Shown one piece after another: positions 24,031 to 38,106 of a stretch of DNA of 64,000 nt (the stretch's first letter is position 1; every line of letters starts with the position of its first letter). The position numbers and the translations under genes are program-made. Under the pieces are notes generated by a model. That model was not told the DNA's origin and searched no databases. It saw only the letters and a program-made list of their open reading frames with translations. The stretch comes from Rhynochetos jubatus (lineage: Eukaryota > Chordata > Aves > Eurypygiformes > Rhynochetidae), in assembly GCA_027574665.1 (NCBI GenBank), contig CM050657.1, positions 29,883,408 through 29,947,407 on the forward strand. The letters run 5' to 3'.

Positions 24031-26798
24031 ATACTGCTCCGGGTCCTCAGGTGGCACGGTGCGGGTGCTTGTCCCGAGCATGAATGAACTCAGTGTCGCC
24101 GTTCGTGCCACGGTGCACAGCTTTGCCAGTGCCTGAAAAACAGTAATGCCGCTTCAGAATTTCTTCTTTATTTAAATGCTAAAGTAAACTTCCAATGCTT
24201 CGTTTTGTTTACCAGTTGGTAACCTTGACCCGCTTTAGTAGCCTTTCACTCTCGCTGTGAAAGATGCTCTTTAAAGGGCTGTGGCGGAGTTCACAGCAAT
24301 GAACACCATACTTGTGTGTTTGTAGGATTTGGGCCAAAGTTTGGACTGAGAAAAGAAATGGAAAGTTATGTCAGTATTCTTACTGAACACAAGAAAACTT
24401 GGCATTTTAAAAAATGTTTTCAGAAACCACCTTGTTAGTGCTGTTGGATGATGATGTACAGATTATGATGGCAATAAATGGAAATCCCCCTTTTAAGGAT
24501 TGCGTTAAGAAGAGCCTGCCTTCTTGCGTTAAGTGCTTCTTCCCGTATACACCTCTGCAGCAGAAGAAGGTCAGTCTTTCGTAAAGTGTTCAGGCATAGC
24601 CAGCCAAAGAAAAGGCTGGAGGAACCAACCAGAAATTCTGCTGCATGCAAAGCAGAATATAAACACATCTTATTTTTAGCTTCTTTATTAAGCACTTAAC
24701 ATTCCTATTCTTGCAAAATACAATGGGCCATCCCACTCCTCAGCTTTTCAAGAAGTGCTGTGGAATAGAAAGGATGCTCTGAGGATTAAACAGAAGGTGG
24801 ATGCTGCAGTTTAGCAGATGTAATACCCGTACTCTCCCTTCTGCAGTGCTGGATGAAGAAAGCAGTAGCATAACCTGGGTCCATGCTTGCTAAATTTCCA
24901 AGATGGTCAGTGTGGGAGAGGCACAGCTGCTATTGGGACATCCCAGATCTTTGGAGGCAGCCTGCAAGATAGAGGTGAGTAAGAGGTGCCAACAGCGGTC
25001 CTGTGTGCACACCGGCAGTGGAAGACAACAAAGAGCAGAGGATGAAGTGTGCATGGGTTCTGCAGAGGCCCAAGTTTTGTATGAGTGTGTGTGTGTCAGT
25101 AGCAGGGAGTGCCTGGCCTGCAGCCCTGAAGAGGGGCAGCCCCACATCCCCCAGTGGGGCTGGAGGAAGGAGCAGACACATCTAAGGCAATGCTTGGTGA
25201 AGGATTGGGACAGGGAGCCCAGTCCACAAAAAGAGGGTTGTGGAAACACAGAAAGTCGTGATGTGGTTACAGCAGAGATAATACTTGCAGCTGTGTTTCA
25301 AACTGATTTGAAGTGACACAAATGGGAAATAAGAAGGCTAAAAATAGAACATTTACTCCATGACCCACAGGATGCCAGTTAGCAGTCAAAAGTTTAACCA
25401 CTAGCACTAGGTATACTGATCTTAGTTACAAAGGTAATGTAATGTTAATAAAAACTGCTAGATGTGGAAGTCAGTCTATACAACAGAGTTGTGTAATCCT
25501 TACACCGCAGACACATGCGTTCCCTGCTGCTTCAATCTGATTATCAACATTTTTGAAGTCTACTTCATTTGAGAAGACCTACTATTTAAAAACAAAGTAT
25601 TTCAGGCCTTATATCCACTGAAGAGCTGTCCTCCATGCAAAACCACCAACAAAGGCTGTTCATTCCCATGGATTACACGTTCAAGGACTCTTTTACATGT
25701 GGTTGCTACCGACTTTTAATCTCTTCCAAAGGTAGTTTTAAACTTCCAAACAGTTAATATGGTAACAGGTTCTGCATTACCACCCAAGAATATCTACCGA
25801 TATCTGCACCAAAGGGCAAATTCAGGGCTGATGATCAAACTGAGGCAGAGAACAGGCTGCTGGGAAAGCCCCACACACCCGTGCACAGAATCTGCAGCCA
25901 GGTTCCTGCACCTTTGCCATATTGGGAACAACAGCAGCATCACTCCCTGGCATTGGCTATCCAGGAGCACACCCTAAATTACAGACTACAAACAAGGCAT
26001 TCAATATAAATTAAGCTGTATTTACCAAATGTAAATGATGTTGCTAGAGAGAATTCACCCATGAACTGCACCAGAGACATCTGTCTGGTTTCCACTGATG
26101 GAACAGAAGGAACAGAAAAGGCCAGTAAGTAGCTACCCATAAATAAAGGTGTTAGCATTGGCATTAATCTTAAGCTAAATTAATATCTGTTGGGAACACA
26201 GAAATGGGAGTGTTCTTTCTTTTTTACCGAGCTCAGTCCCCTACTGTTGCAGGGAACCAAATCAAATAAACCCTTTCATAAACTGATGATACTTCATTTT
26301 TGAAGTCAGGAAGCTGCTTTATCAGCATCTGTTACAGTCCCTGTCCTTGCAGGATAAAAATGTGAAATGCAGTTAGGAATTGTACGTAGGAAATGGATAT
26401 AAACAAAGCTATGAAGTTTTAAGCTCAAAACCAAAATATGGCAGATTTACAGTCTCTCATGCAATCTTAATTATGCTGCTTTGCGTATGTATTCTTTGCA
26501 TAAATGATGCATAGGTTATGTGACAAAAATAGTATGGAGTTGCATAAGCAAAGAGTCTGTATTAATGTGCACAAAAAATGTCTAACTTCTGACAGTTGAC
26601 TTTGCAACACAAGTAACCTTTTTTTTCTAATGTAGTTTCTTTTAGAAGGTAGAACAAAAACTACCTGTCCCCCTGAGGCGTAGCATCTACAGGCTTGGGT
26701 GATGAAACTTTAGTGATAAACTACTTAACATTTAACATACAGAGGGAGTGCTATAGTAATTATAGAAAACGTCCGCTGTCCTAGGGTGCACATTGTTT

Positions 26799-26891
26799 CC
26801 TGTGTGATCCTGCTCTGGCAGGAGGGTTGGACTAGATGATCTCTAGAGGTCCCTTCCAACCCCTTCCACCCTGTGAATCTGTGAATCTGTA
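26799..26891 (+). mobile_element. Short CR1 LINE 3' terminus
   Basis: Only the last roughly 90 bp of a CR1 are present: GATCCTGCTCTGGCAGGAGG, GGTTGGACTAGATGATCTC, GAGGTCCCTTCCAACCCC and the tail CTGTGAATCTGTGAATCTGT. It belongs to the same subfamily as the copy at 1117-1549. Confidence 0.92.
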
Positions 26892-27542
26892 AAGTGCCCA
26901 GCCTGAGTGACCGCTCTTCTCCCATCAGCTGCTGCTAGCACTCCTGGACTAAACTAGCGGTGCTGGGGATGTAGGGGTGAGTGCTTCTCCTTATCAGTCA
27001 CTGGAGAAAGATACTTTGTACACAACGCCAACAAGAGACAAATCTAATGAATGTCTGGCAAGCATGACCTTATCTGCATGAAAATAGAACAACTGCTGAA
27101 GTGGAAACCTCTACCTGAAATGTTACCCCGTTCAACAGACTGTCACTGAGATGTTCTTTGAAAAGACTGTGTAATGATGGTGCAAACTGAGTGGAAGTGG
27201 TCCTGCTCTTCCATGTGTCCCTCTATGCATCCCTGTCATCTTCCTGTGAGAGGTTTAAGAATGGTGTTGCTGTGCAGCAGCCAGAATGGCCTGCTGATCT
27301 GAATGAAACTGAACCCCTCCCCTGAAAGTTTTGTTTCTTAATCTTTAGGCTCCAGCTTTCAGGCTTCTCACCCAATCTTTTCCTCTGTGGAGAGTCATCT
27401 GTACAAAACCCCTTGTACCATGACAAAAAGATGTAAGATCTTTTAGTGTTCTCTTAGTGTTTCTGCACAAGTCCTGTTTGGCTGACACTGTGAAATTATT
27501 TGAATTTAAATTTATGTAAATGCTATTTCTTTATTTCATTTG

Positions 27543-27936
27543 AATCATAGAATGGTTTGCGTTGGAAGAGATCCTTAAAAGCCACCTAGTTCACCACCCC
27601 TGCCATGAGCAGGGCCATCTTCAACTAGACCGTGTGTCTTGAAGCCCTGTGCAACCTGACTTTGAACGTTTCCAAGGATGGGGCATCAACCACCTCCCTG
27701 GGCGACCTGTTCCAGTGCCTCACCACTCGTGTCGTAACAAGTTTCTTCCTTATATCTGGTCTGAATCTACAGTCTCTTAGTTCAAAACCATCACCCCTTG
27801 TCCTGTCGCTACAGGACTTCTTAATAAGTCTGTCCCCATCTTTTCTGTAAGTCCCCTTTAAATATCAAAAGGCAGCAGTAATATCCCCAGAGCCTGCTCT
27901 TCTCCAGGCTAAACAACCCCAACTCTCTCAATGCAG
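27543..27936 (-). mobile_element. CR1 LINE 3' fragment
   Basis: The plus strand starts AATCATAGAATGGTTTGCGT (the complement of the CR1 tail) and runs through CCTGCCATGAGCAGGGCCAT, GATGGGGCATCAACCACCTC, CACCCCTTGTCCTGTCGCTA and CTTCTCCAGGCTAAACAACC. The sequence therefore reaches back to the ORF2/3' UTR border. It is more diverged than the copies at 7587 and 38107. Confidence 0.93.
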
Positions 27937-30131
27937 TAAGTGCCAAAACCTTGATATTATCACTTCCAAAAGAACTTTGGTATTTCCTGGAATTGCAAGT
28001 TGTCCCTTTTCAGAATAGCACTGGACAACCTGCAATAGAGAGGATGTATCCCTATTTTCGTGATAATCCTAGCACCTAAAGTGACTCTTACAAACTGATG
28101 TACCCAGCCAGTTCCTAGGATTCCCAAGTCTGCTTTGGTCTGTAAGCCAAGGATTTGTCCATGTTATGCCTTTAATTGAATCTGACACTCCATAGAAATA
28201 GAAAAAATACAGAAGAGTTGTCACTGGAAAACTTGCAGAGTCTCCATCCTTCCTCAGGCTGGATTTCCCACTCTTCTCTTTGTGCATGTCAAGTTTCACT
28301 CTCGGTTCATTTATCAAATGACAATGTGGTTTCTGGCTGTATATAAAAAATGGCTGTGATGAGTCATAGACCTTCCCCTCCCTTGCCTTCTTTTGATACT
28401 GAGACACCAAGTGCAAATGCAGTATTGACACAGTATTCCCCCACCTTCTTAGAAATTTAGGAACTTCTTAGGAACTTACTTACATTTTTTAATTAACTTT
28501 TTTTTTTTTTTTGTCTTTGCTGGCTTTACCTCAAGTAATAACATATTTAATACAATTGCAAAACTTCATCATTCATATTATCATTTAGCAGAGAGACCAG
28601 ATGTCATGCATTAATCATAGAAGTGGTATTTCAGTATGGCTTTTCTAAATTACCTTCTGGTCCTTCCATTTGTCAGTTTGGGCGATTCTGACATCAGTTT
28701 CTACTTGCCTCTTCTCTTTATAGGAATACAAGTTGGTATACCATGTGATTTTTTAATGTTTTACTCCCTATTGTTCAAAGTCAATTGCTTATTTGCCAGC
28801 ATAAGAAAATAATGAGAATGATGTTGATAATATCATTAATTGAAATGTTTTTCATCATAATATAAAAATGATAATTTGACAACTACTGCTGAATTGCAAA
28901 TATACCTGTAACCAAAGAGATCCAGTGATTATTAACTAGAGTGTCTGCTATCAAGCAGGATGCTTGAAACATTCATAATGTTGTGAGCAGACACTCCATC
29001 ACAGTACAAGCCTCCTAAAGGATTGTTTCAACATTTCCAATGAAGCATCCCAGGGTCCATTAGCCAAGAGCACTTAGTTACCTCTTACAATGACCACATC
29101 ACACAGCAGGTGGAGAAACTGCTGAAGTACTGATCAGACAAATGGATCCTAAAAGAATATTTTAGAGCAAGAGCTATCTCCTTAATAGTGCAATTTAAAC
29201 AAATCGGTCCAAGGAAAATATTCAGTACATAAAAGGATCAGGAACATAAACCACGGAGTAGAAGGCCATAAAATTAAAAAGGCAGAACCCCTGCATTGCC
29301 TGCAGGTAGCTGTGACTCAGGCAGTCCCACAGCCAAATCCTGCAGCAGTCAACAGAAAGGAGCAAAGGACTTCAGTCTCTGCAGGACAGCTTCCAAGCCC
29401 CAGCACAGGGCAGGGCATCACCAAGTGTCAGTAAAAAAATACTAGTATATTCAAGTATATGAGTATATTTTTTAAAGTATACTCAAAAAATCATCCTTGG
29501 ATTCATTGTACTCAGAAAAAGACAAGACTAGCTCATGTCTGTACATCAGTACATTTCTGGAGACTTAGAATAATGTCTGGTTTATGGATTGAGAAATGAA
29601 AATAACTGATATTTTGAACAATCTACAGCACAATAGCATCTCCCCTCCAAAAGCACCACCACCGCTAGAGACACTTCAGCTCAGCTCCGACCTGAATGAA
29701 GAAACTAAAGGGAGAGTGCGTAGTCATTGCTATGTTATGTGACACCCTGAGTGGTACTATCAAACTGGTGATGATCACGGCCATCTTCCCTTCAGGCTGG
29801 CTGCAAGAGACACTGGAGGGGTAAGGTAAAGGCAGACGTGAATCCACTCAGAATTTATGACTGTGCAGCAAAAGACTTTGTCAGGTATGGTACATACAGA
29901 AGCAGAGAAAGAAAACTTGGAAAAGGCATCAAGGGTGCTCTGGAGAAGTCTCTTTCAGGCTTAGAGTGTGCTTTTGGGAAGAACACTCTCAAAAAGAAAT
30001 CTGGAACCATCAGAAGAGAAGCTGCCTATTTTTTTATGTGTGCTTTAATTCTCTTGTGTTCAAGGAAGATGAAGTTTTAAATCCTCTACAATTAAGTAGG
30101 TTTGTATTAAGGCATCCAGCTTCAGTTTCTT

Positions 30132-30157
30132 CCCCCCCCCCCCCCCCCCCCCCCCCC
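30132..30157. repeat. Poly(C) tract, 26 bases
   Basis: An uninterrupted run of 26 C follows TTCAGTTTCTT. On the other strand it is a G26 run able to form quadruplexes. It is intergenic, between PCOLCE2 and PAQR9. The true length is uncertain because long homopolymers are often misread. Confidence 0.95.
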
Positions 30158-33100
30158 ACTATTTTCTGAATACTGTAGTTGAAAAGTAGAGATATTTTTA
30201 AAGATCATCAAATTTGTTATGCTGTCATAATGCTATTGCACAGGTGATACCTGTGACCTGAGGCTCATGGTGCAGTTTCACATATTATAATTAGTTTACT
30301 GTTACTGGCAACACAGGCTGGAAATCAGAACTAAGCCCCATGAGAAACTATTTCATGCCAATACTCTCATTGTTTTTCCTGAATTTCCCTTTACTATTCT
30401 TATTTATAAGGTTATACATAAAAAAGGAGAACAGTTTGATCTAATTTATTTACTGCCAATGTTCTTAGGAAGAGACGTGCTGTGAACAATTTTAGTTCAG
30501 CCAACTAAAATACTATTTTCCTACTCTTACTGATAAGAAAATTCACTATCTGATTCCAAAATAGCATAAACTGCATAGGAAGGGGACAATGAGGAATGAA
30601 CTCTTTACAAAATGTGCAAATTAAATGGTAGCCTGTGCAGCAAGAGATGGGAGAATACAAGGAAATTACCATCAGATGTAATCATTCCTGCTCTTGTTTT
30701 TTCGACTTGAAAAGGAGGCCCTAACTTAACCAAGCAGCTCAACAGCTATATCTGAATGATAAAAAGGGGAAGTCTACCTCTGAAGGACTTTCTTCCTCAA
30801 AGATGAAAATCCAGAACAAGGAAAATACCCTTTCTTCAACAGGTAGATTAGATCAAGTCGAGATAGCTGAAGTGTTTGGGAGGGAACATCTTGATACAGC
30901 CATTCTCTGCCAGGTGCATCATATTGATGATACAAAAAGACTTACTGATTCCTCTTGTTTATGCTATGCCCTCTGTTGTGCTTATTCAGTCTTTGGAGCA
31001 TAGAGTCCTTGGCAAGAAGGAGGGTGTTGTACCACTGATGTAAATTAGGACTGTTCCTGTGCAACAGTAATTTGTACCAGGGCTGGGCAGTTCTGACTAG
31101 GGGAGTTACAATCAGTCCTATGGCCTCCTTCCCATCAGAGTACAGAGGTCATGGAATGCAAAAGTGGGGCCAGATTGTTTCACTGGTGGCTGGAACTCAG
31201 CTATCTGTCATATGCATTACAATGGTACGCTTACTTTTTCTAAATGCTGAATTACTGCCCCAGGAGATGCACACATGTTTCCAGGCCAGAATTTGGAGTT
31301 TAGTCTGATATTATGGTTTTTAAACACATCTGGGATCTATTATGTTGCTGGGTAATGATTTTCACAGAATCATCATTACTTAATATGTAAAGAAATGTCA
31401 TTGTCAGTATCCGTCTCAGCATGGTATTGCAGAGCAACATGTCTGAACACTAGGTAAGTGCTTCTTGCATGGGCAAAATACTAAAGGTCATTAAACCAGA
31501 AGTATTAATGCCAGAAGTTATAAAAATGGATTGAACCTATATGGACGTTTGACAAGTCAAGTCCAGAGACTTCCAGAACGTAGCAGTTTTGTTTACAAAA
31601 TCTATCACAAAAGTAATCTAAACACTGGAAAAGCATTAGAGAAACAGAATTATAGGCTGAAATTGGATATATACTTGGTATAAAACCGCTTCAGTGTTTT
31701 TAGTGTTATATGGAAACAATTGCATGAAACTTCTATGCAGTTCTAACTCAGTAACAGTCCTTTAGTACTTTAGGAATCAAAAGTGCAGGGCCAGAATCAA
31801 GCAGCAGTTTATCCTTTCTGTACTCCAGGAGTTACTTGTTTCAATTTTTCAAGAGCTTCAGACTATTTTGGTGGTTACAGTCTCTGAGGAAATTTCCAAT
31901 ATCCACCAGACTGAGTCAGTAATATTGTTACTTAATTTCAGTGCTGCTAAACTATACTTAACTTCAGTTTGGAAGTGGACAGTGAAGCACAGACAACTGT
32001 TTTAAAAGATTCTTTTATGTTTAAATTCTTATGTTTAAAACTCACTTATTGAAAGGGTACTTTGAGTGGAGGAAAGTCATTCCAGATCCTAAGCCTGGTC
32101 TTTGGGCTCATTCTTGAGATCAAGTCAAGTTTCTTTTTAATCCTTGCAGGGAAGGAACCGAGAATGCCTGCCTCTAGCACATAATGTTTTCTGGTAGATG
32201 TACAGCATCTTTGAATAAGGAATAGGACAATTTGCAAGGATTGGTATTTCTTTATTCAAATTTCTATTGTTACCTGTTCTACAGTTAGAGAGCTGTACCA
32301 CTGTAACTCCTTCCACTTCAAAAAAATTATGCCTGGCTTTCAGTGTATATGAAAGACTAATCAGTCTCTTGTGCTCCTGTTTTATGGGTGCTATCATTCT
32401 TAAAGGTTTGTAGTACTTTGCCTGAGGTATGCTGAGCCAGCATTCCCTCATATTTCCAGATGTACTGTAGTGCACTGATAATAATTGTTCTGCACAATGT
32501 CAAATAGTAAGGAATTCTTTGCTGTAAATAGACACAGATGCAGATATGTGATGCTAGGTATATCAATTCTTGAATGGGAATGGGAGGAACAGTTTTGTAT
32601 GGAGCCTGAGTTATAAGTACAACCAATAGATATGATGATTATACTGTTCACCAGTACAACATCTCTGTATGCAGCTTTCCAACTAAGTTTTCAAAGCTCT
32701 TGGTTCCTAGGTTCTTAAACTCTGCTGACACTCGTCTCTGCCTTGATACCACCCTAAATATGCCTAAAACATTTGCTAGCCTGTCTCTTGGCTATGACCC
32801 TCTCATGGTTGTAGCTTTTACCCAGGTGAAAGAGTGTTTCTGTGGATATCTTAATAATTTTCTGTTATTATTAACCCCGGAGTCTCTTCTTAAGTGCCAT
32901 TATTCAATTATCTGCTTTAAATGTAAGTAAAATTAAAATATATCTAATGAAACTAAATGGATTCTAAGCTCTGTGTATCTTCTGAAGCACTACTATGTCT
33001 CTGACCTGCCCTGGATTGTTAATTTCTGAATTTATAGCTTCAGTATCACTTCTACGTTTTCTGTAATGTAGAAGATGACTCCAGCATACATTCCCAGCCA

Positions 33101-36100
33101 AGATCTAATGCAAGACACATATACCCAAAAGTTTACAGCTATAAAAAAGTGATCAAGGGTTTGATCCAAACACAAAGTTTTTTAAACAGGACTTGTGATC
33201 CTACCGCATCCTTGTTGTGTTCAAAGTTTATTTTGACAATTTGATTCCATTTCAGAATTCTTCAGATACTTTGTATTAAGATGAGAATCAGGAGTTAAAT
33301 CTAGCATTCAAATTCGGATAGTTTAGCAGACCAGTCCACTCCTGATCCCAGTTTGTATCTTTTGGTTCAGTTTGGTCTTTGATTACCCTCAAAATATTAA
33401 TCTATGTGTAAAATCATGGGCCATATTGAAGTCATGCATTTCCTTGGAAGGGATGAAGTTGGTCCAAAAATCATCAAAACGTGAATGCAAGCTCAATAGT
33501 TATTAGAAGCACAGGTGTACAAAACACAACTAAAAATAGAAAACCTGTATCATTTGTTAAAAATGAAGTGTTAAATTTTGTAATTAAAAAAAACCCAAAC
33601 AAAAAACCCCACACGAGAATCCAAACAGCAAACTCAAACACTTGATTCTGGGATAAAATAGTCTCTTTTTTTGACTTTTCATATCCAGAATTTAGGTCTG
33701 GAAAAGAGAAATATAGAACTGCCAAACTGAACAGACCTTAACTATGTGTCCAGTGTTAGGTTGGCTATCAGTTAGGTAACTGCTTACTGAATTACTGCAA
33801 GAGTTGCTGTTAAAAATAATTCCTATAAACCTTTCAGTATCCATGGGAATAGATGGAAGTAGATATTATGATCACTACCTAAACCAGCAACAGGGTATCA
33901 GAATATGCTTTTGCATATTTCTTCTGTCGATTAACTGAATGTTTTCCAGTTGATGGAAATGAAGTTTTTCCAGGCTGTGAATTCCTGTTACCCTGTCTTT
34001 CACAGAAGCCCTTCACTATGACAACTGGTACAACTCACAGTTTTTAAAGCAGAAAGCAAAAATTACCTGCCTGAATTCTGAATAGACTAAGATAGAAAGC
34101 ATAGAATTTGTGGAGCCCATACTGGTAAACGAGATATTATTTGAAAAGACTTTCTAAGTTAGTTTGGGCTAATAATTGACTGGCTACTTGGACAGGAAAG
34201 AAATGGGACAGTACCCAGGAGTGGAATATGATTTTTTTATATTTCTAAATGAAATTAAGTCCCCAAACTCAATTTCATATGGTACAAATTATGTATTTAA
34301 TGCTAAAAATCTATTTTTATGCAAGTGCTTGTCAAAATAATGACACAAATTGATGTGTAAATCCCACAGAGAAAGATATCATATTAGTGTTCACAAAGAG
34401 GTCAGTGCACCCCTCACAAAATCTAAGTCCAATTCATACCTGTGTTTGTGAGTAACATCCTCTCCTCTCCTCTTGTTTTTGCCTCACAGCAGTGACCTGA
34501 CCACCAGCTCTTTGCCTGGAACAGTCTCACTTTGTAAAATATACTTCATTACTCATGGAGCCAGCTGGTGAGAGAAAAAACAATGCTCTAGTTTGGTGGT
34601 TCAATAACCCTCCTGGGGAGGGCGGAGGTGTTAGCCTCAGTCCCAGTGAATGTGTAATTATATATACAAAGTAGAACAGTGTCAACAAGAGAAGCGACAA
34701 GTCCTGTCCCCCCAAAGAGTTCCTTGCAGGAATGAAGAAGGCTAAAGAAACAATAATGTATTTGCCAGAAATCTGCCAGGTATAAACAACAGTTAAAACA
34801 AACTCTTGAAATAATTTACAGATTATTCCTGAAATAGCTAAGCTTTTGGATGAATAGATGTTCTTCCACATCTCTGAGACAGGCCTTGTTCCTCATATTA
34901 AGTGAACAGACCTTTCATCCTCCAAAGCAAAACAGCTCTTAAAATAGATATCATTCAGAACATATTTTAAGATCTTAGCATCTCATAGCATCATACGTCT
35001 ATTCTTGCTCTTATTGACATCAGTGAAAGGAAAACCAGTATTTATATGTCCCACAGGCAGACCTGTCTCTTGGAGAATGCTGCTCTATAATGGTTTGTGT
35101 CTGACAGGAATAAAGAACTCTTGAGACTTGCCTGCAAGTTGAATAGGCACAGCTGTATGGAGCTCCAGCAGTAATGTTTTTGCAGCATGATTGCTGAAGA
35201 CATCAAGCAAGGCAAGATTCTTAGGCACAGATGAGTTTTCATTGGACCAACTAAAAAGACAAGGCTTCAGGCAACAAATTCTTATTCAGGGCTGAGACAG
35301 AAGGAGCAAGCTTTAAGTAACGTGCAGGCTGAGGAAAACTGCTCTCACTTTATCTCAATTTGTGAATTAGACTGTGTGACACACTTTGCTAACATTTTTT
35401 TACAGTTCACATGAGTTAGCATTAGAGAACTCACAAAAAACCCAATAGTTCCACTGCTGGAACTCTTATTTTTTTCAATATACACATCTTGCTAAAGTCT
35501 GAACCTTAGGGGGACGTTTTTCATTTTTCGTGTAGACACTCGACTGTTACTGACACAAAGATGATATCTTACCAATTACTTAGTTGTGTTTAACATGGTC
35601 CCTAAGCCAAAATTCTCCTGATGGCTAACATACAACAGAAGTAGGTATGTGACGGGATAAAAGAGTAGGAAAACTATGAAATCTGGACCAAAAGATGAAT
35701 ACACCAAGCAACATTTAGTAGGAAGCTGTTATACTGGTAAGATTTGCACTTTAAGAAGGTAGCTCCCTGTGACACCTCTTCCGCCACTGCATGTCCTGAG
35801 TGACTGCTCTAGGTGTGACACTCTTATGACTATGACATTGAGAAGACCTGGCTTTTCTCACAGTGAATCTCTGCTGCAGCCAGGCATCAGATCCATCAGC
35901 CTGGCTTTGATGGCAGTGGTGCAACAGCTACTAGCAGATAGATGCAGGGACACCAAAGTTGATTCTATTTGGCCCCAGGCAACATCCCAAGAAGAGGTTT
36001 TAGCAAGCAGTAGCAAGCCAGAATGGGAACTGTGCTGAGAGTTCCTCGCCACTCACAGCAAAGAGGAGTGTTGTGTCCAGAGCTGGGGTGTGCTCAGCTC

Positions 36101-38106
36101 TGAGTGCCCAGCCCAAAGCCCAGAGATGTCTAACATCTATGGATGTTAGACTGCACTAACATGGACCAGTCTGAAAACTGAGTTGCAGAATAAAAAAAGC
36201 TGTTTACATCCAGTAAAGGTCAGCTGTGGCAGGGTGGGTGTAGTGGTGAGCCAGCCAGGTGTGCACCTCATGGCTAACTTGGGCTTTACCAGTGCCAGTC
36301 CCGCTCTCTTGCTCTGAATTTGTCCTAAGAAATCCTCACAGAAAGTTCTGGGCCAGGAAGGAGCTATTTCTGAGCTGATGACTTTCCAATGTTTGATGCT
36401 GCAGCCTTCCAGGTACTGGAGGGTGAAGTCTAGCATAAGGGGCTATTTTCAGAATTTTTTTTGACCTATTGCCTGTTTAGTTGCTTTCCTTGTTTAGCAC
36501 ATGTTACTTTTAAACTGATGTGTAAATCTAATAGGTATGTTAATCTGTATGTGCTGTGGTATGTGTAAGGTAAAGGAAACAGAACAAATGAACTTATTTT
36601 AGTCAACATGTTTAAATGAAAAGTCAACATGGCAAGATGCACACTCTCGCTCTGACTGACTCATGCCTGGTTTAAGTTCCAGGAATGCCTAAGAGGGCAG
36701 CGTCAGCCCCTCCAAAACAGTTCGTCTTTTCATATGGGATTATATCAGCAAGCAGCTGCCTCTAAGGCATTATTTTTGCCAGACTGTCAGGCTTTCTGTG
36801 CCAGCTTCTCCCTCGAAGCATTATATGGATGGGGCATCCCTTCCAAATCAGCCCTAGGGTCAGTGGAGGTGCCCAGTGGAGGGGAGCCACAAAGGGCAGT
36901 GCTCTCACCAGCTGTGCAGCACCCAGGGAAAACAGGACAGTGGGTGGAGGCGTGTAGTGAGTACTCTGCTCCCCTCTGTGCACTGCAAACGAGAAATACA
37001 GCAGCTAGCTATCATGGAAAAAGCGTGTCCTTGCTGGAGCCATACAGCTTCCCACAGGCCTTGCTGCACGGACATCCCTGCACCTCAGAAGCGGTCTGTG
37101 CGCTCCTCCTGGCGGCTCCGTGGCCAAGCCTCAGGCCTCGCTGCCAGGCCAGCCCTGCTGCCATGCCGGATGGCTTCCAAAAAGCACTGCAGCCAGTTAA
37201 TTTTAAAACAGACACTGTGCTACACTACACTTTGATCTTCACACGCAGTACTATGCTGCTGTTCAGGTCTGTGCGTTGACAGGGGCAAGTAAAAACCAGA
37301 ATCTGAATTAGCTGACTTTTCAATACATGTGTATAATGTATTTTGTCTTTTTTTAATTGCAGGCTGGTGAAATATGAGGATTTGATCAAACTCTGAGATT
37401 TCAGAGCACTGATGGCTGAGTTTGAACACTGAGGGTTTTTTCTTAAAACTAAGACCAAACCCTGCCTAGGAAACTCCTGCTGGTTGGCCTCAATGCCCTC
37501 CACGGGTCTGTTGGGCACAGCCTGATGTTGTGAAACTTTCTCCTGAACAGCAAGCCTGAATCTGTGTTCTGAGGTTCACTCGGCACAGCAGGCAGGCAGG
37601 GCTGTCATTGTCAGGTTCTCAGGCTGCTTTGGCTTGTGAGTGGGGGCAACCCTGGTGGGATCATCAGGGGTTATGTGCCACATACAGACTAACACAGTGT
37701 AGAGGAGATGTGCAGTGCCACTCTGCATTTCTGCTGCATTCTCTCTGCTAGTACTGGAGCAATGTGATGAGGGAGTAAGTAGAGTCAGATGGCTTTTTAC
37801 CACCCAGAATTATTCTCCAGCCTGTTTGTGCCTTCCAGGCAAAATGCAAAGGGAAGAGAATTGAGTTGGTGTTTGTTTATGAATTTAGCTCATGAATCAC
37901 TAGTGAAGGAAACCTCACTACTGCTAGTCTATTATAGTACACAACAGAAGTTTTCACCTTAGACACTTCATTTACCAGCCTGTTTGTTGCAGATTGTTTT
38001 ATTCATGAGATACTGGGTGACTGAAATGGCTTTTAAAACAAAAAGTGTTTCATGTTGAGTAATAAGCTGGAATTCACTCATATGTCTGGGACATATGACA
38101 AGTGCA

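Larger units (their letters stand above)
24137..38106. other. Intergenic region between PCOLCE2 and PAQR9, left part
   Basis: Upstream of PCOLCE2 the DNA is AT-rich and has no gene I can support. It includes two CR1 fragments (26799-26891, 27543-27936), a poly(C) tract (30132-30157) and a T-run near 28499-28512. Open frames such as 24903-25316 and 36734-37279 (plus) show no domain, no conserved motif and no splice context, so they are not called. Confidence 0.65.

Noticed and set aside
23269..24087. A 272-codon plus-strand open frame over the PCOLCE2 promoter, with further frames on both strands
   Set aside because: Ala/Gly/Pro/Arg-rich translation driven by CpG-island composition. It overlaps PCOLCE2 exon 1 on the other strand and has no recognisable domain.
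24903..25316. A 137-codon plus-strand open frame near the PCOLCE2 promoter
   Set aside because: No similarity to a known protein, and frames of similar length occur on the opposite strand.
33474..33725. Hydrophobic 83-residue minus-strand frame resembling a small membrane protein
   Set aside because: The hydrophobicity comes from T-rich codons in AT-rich DNA; there is no other support.
36734..37279. A 181-codon plus-strand open frame in the intergenic region
   Set aside because: Longest unexplained frame, but there is no motif, no domain, no CpG or splice context, and overlapping frames exist on the other strand. Chance in a locally GC-richer stretch is more likely. Conservation in other birds would change this view.
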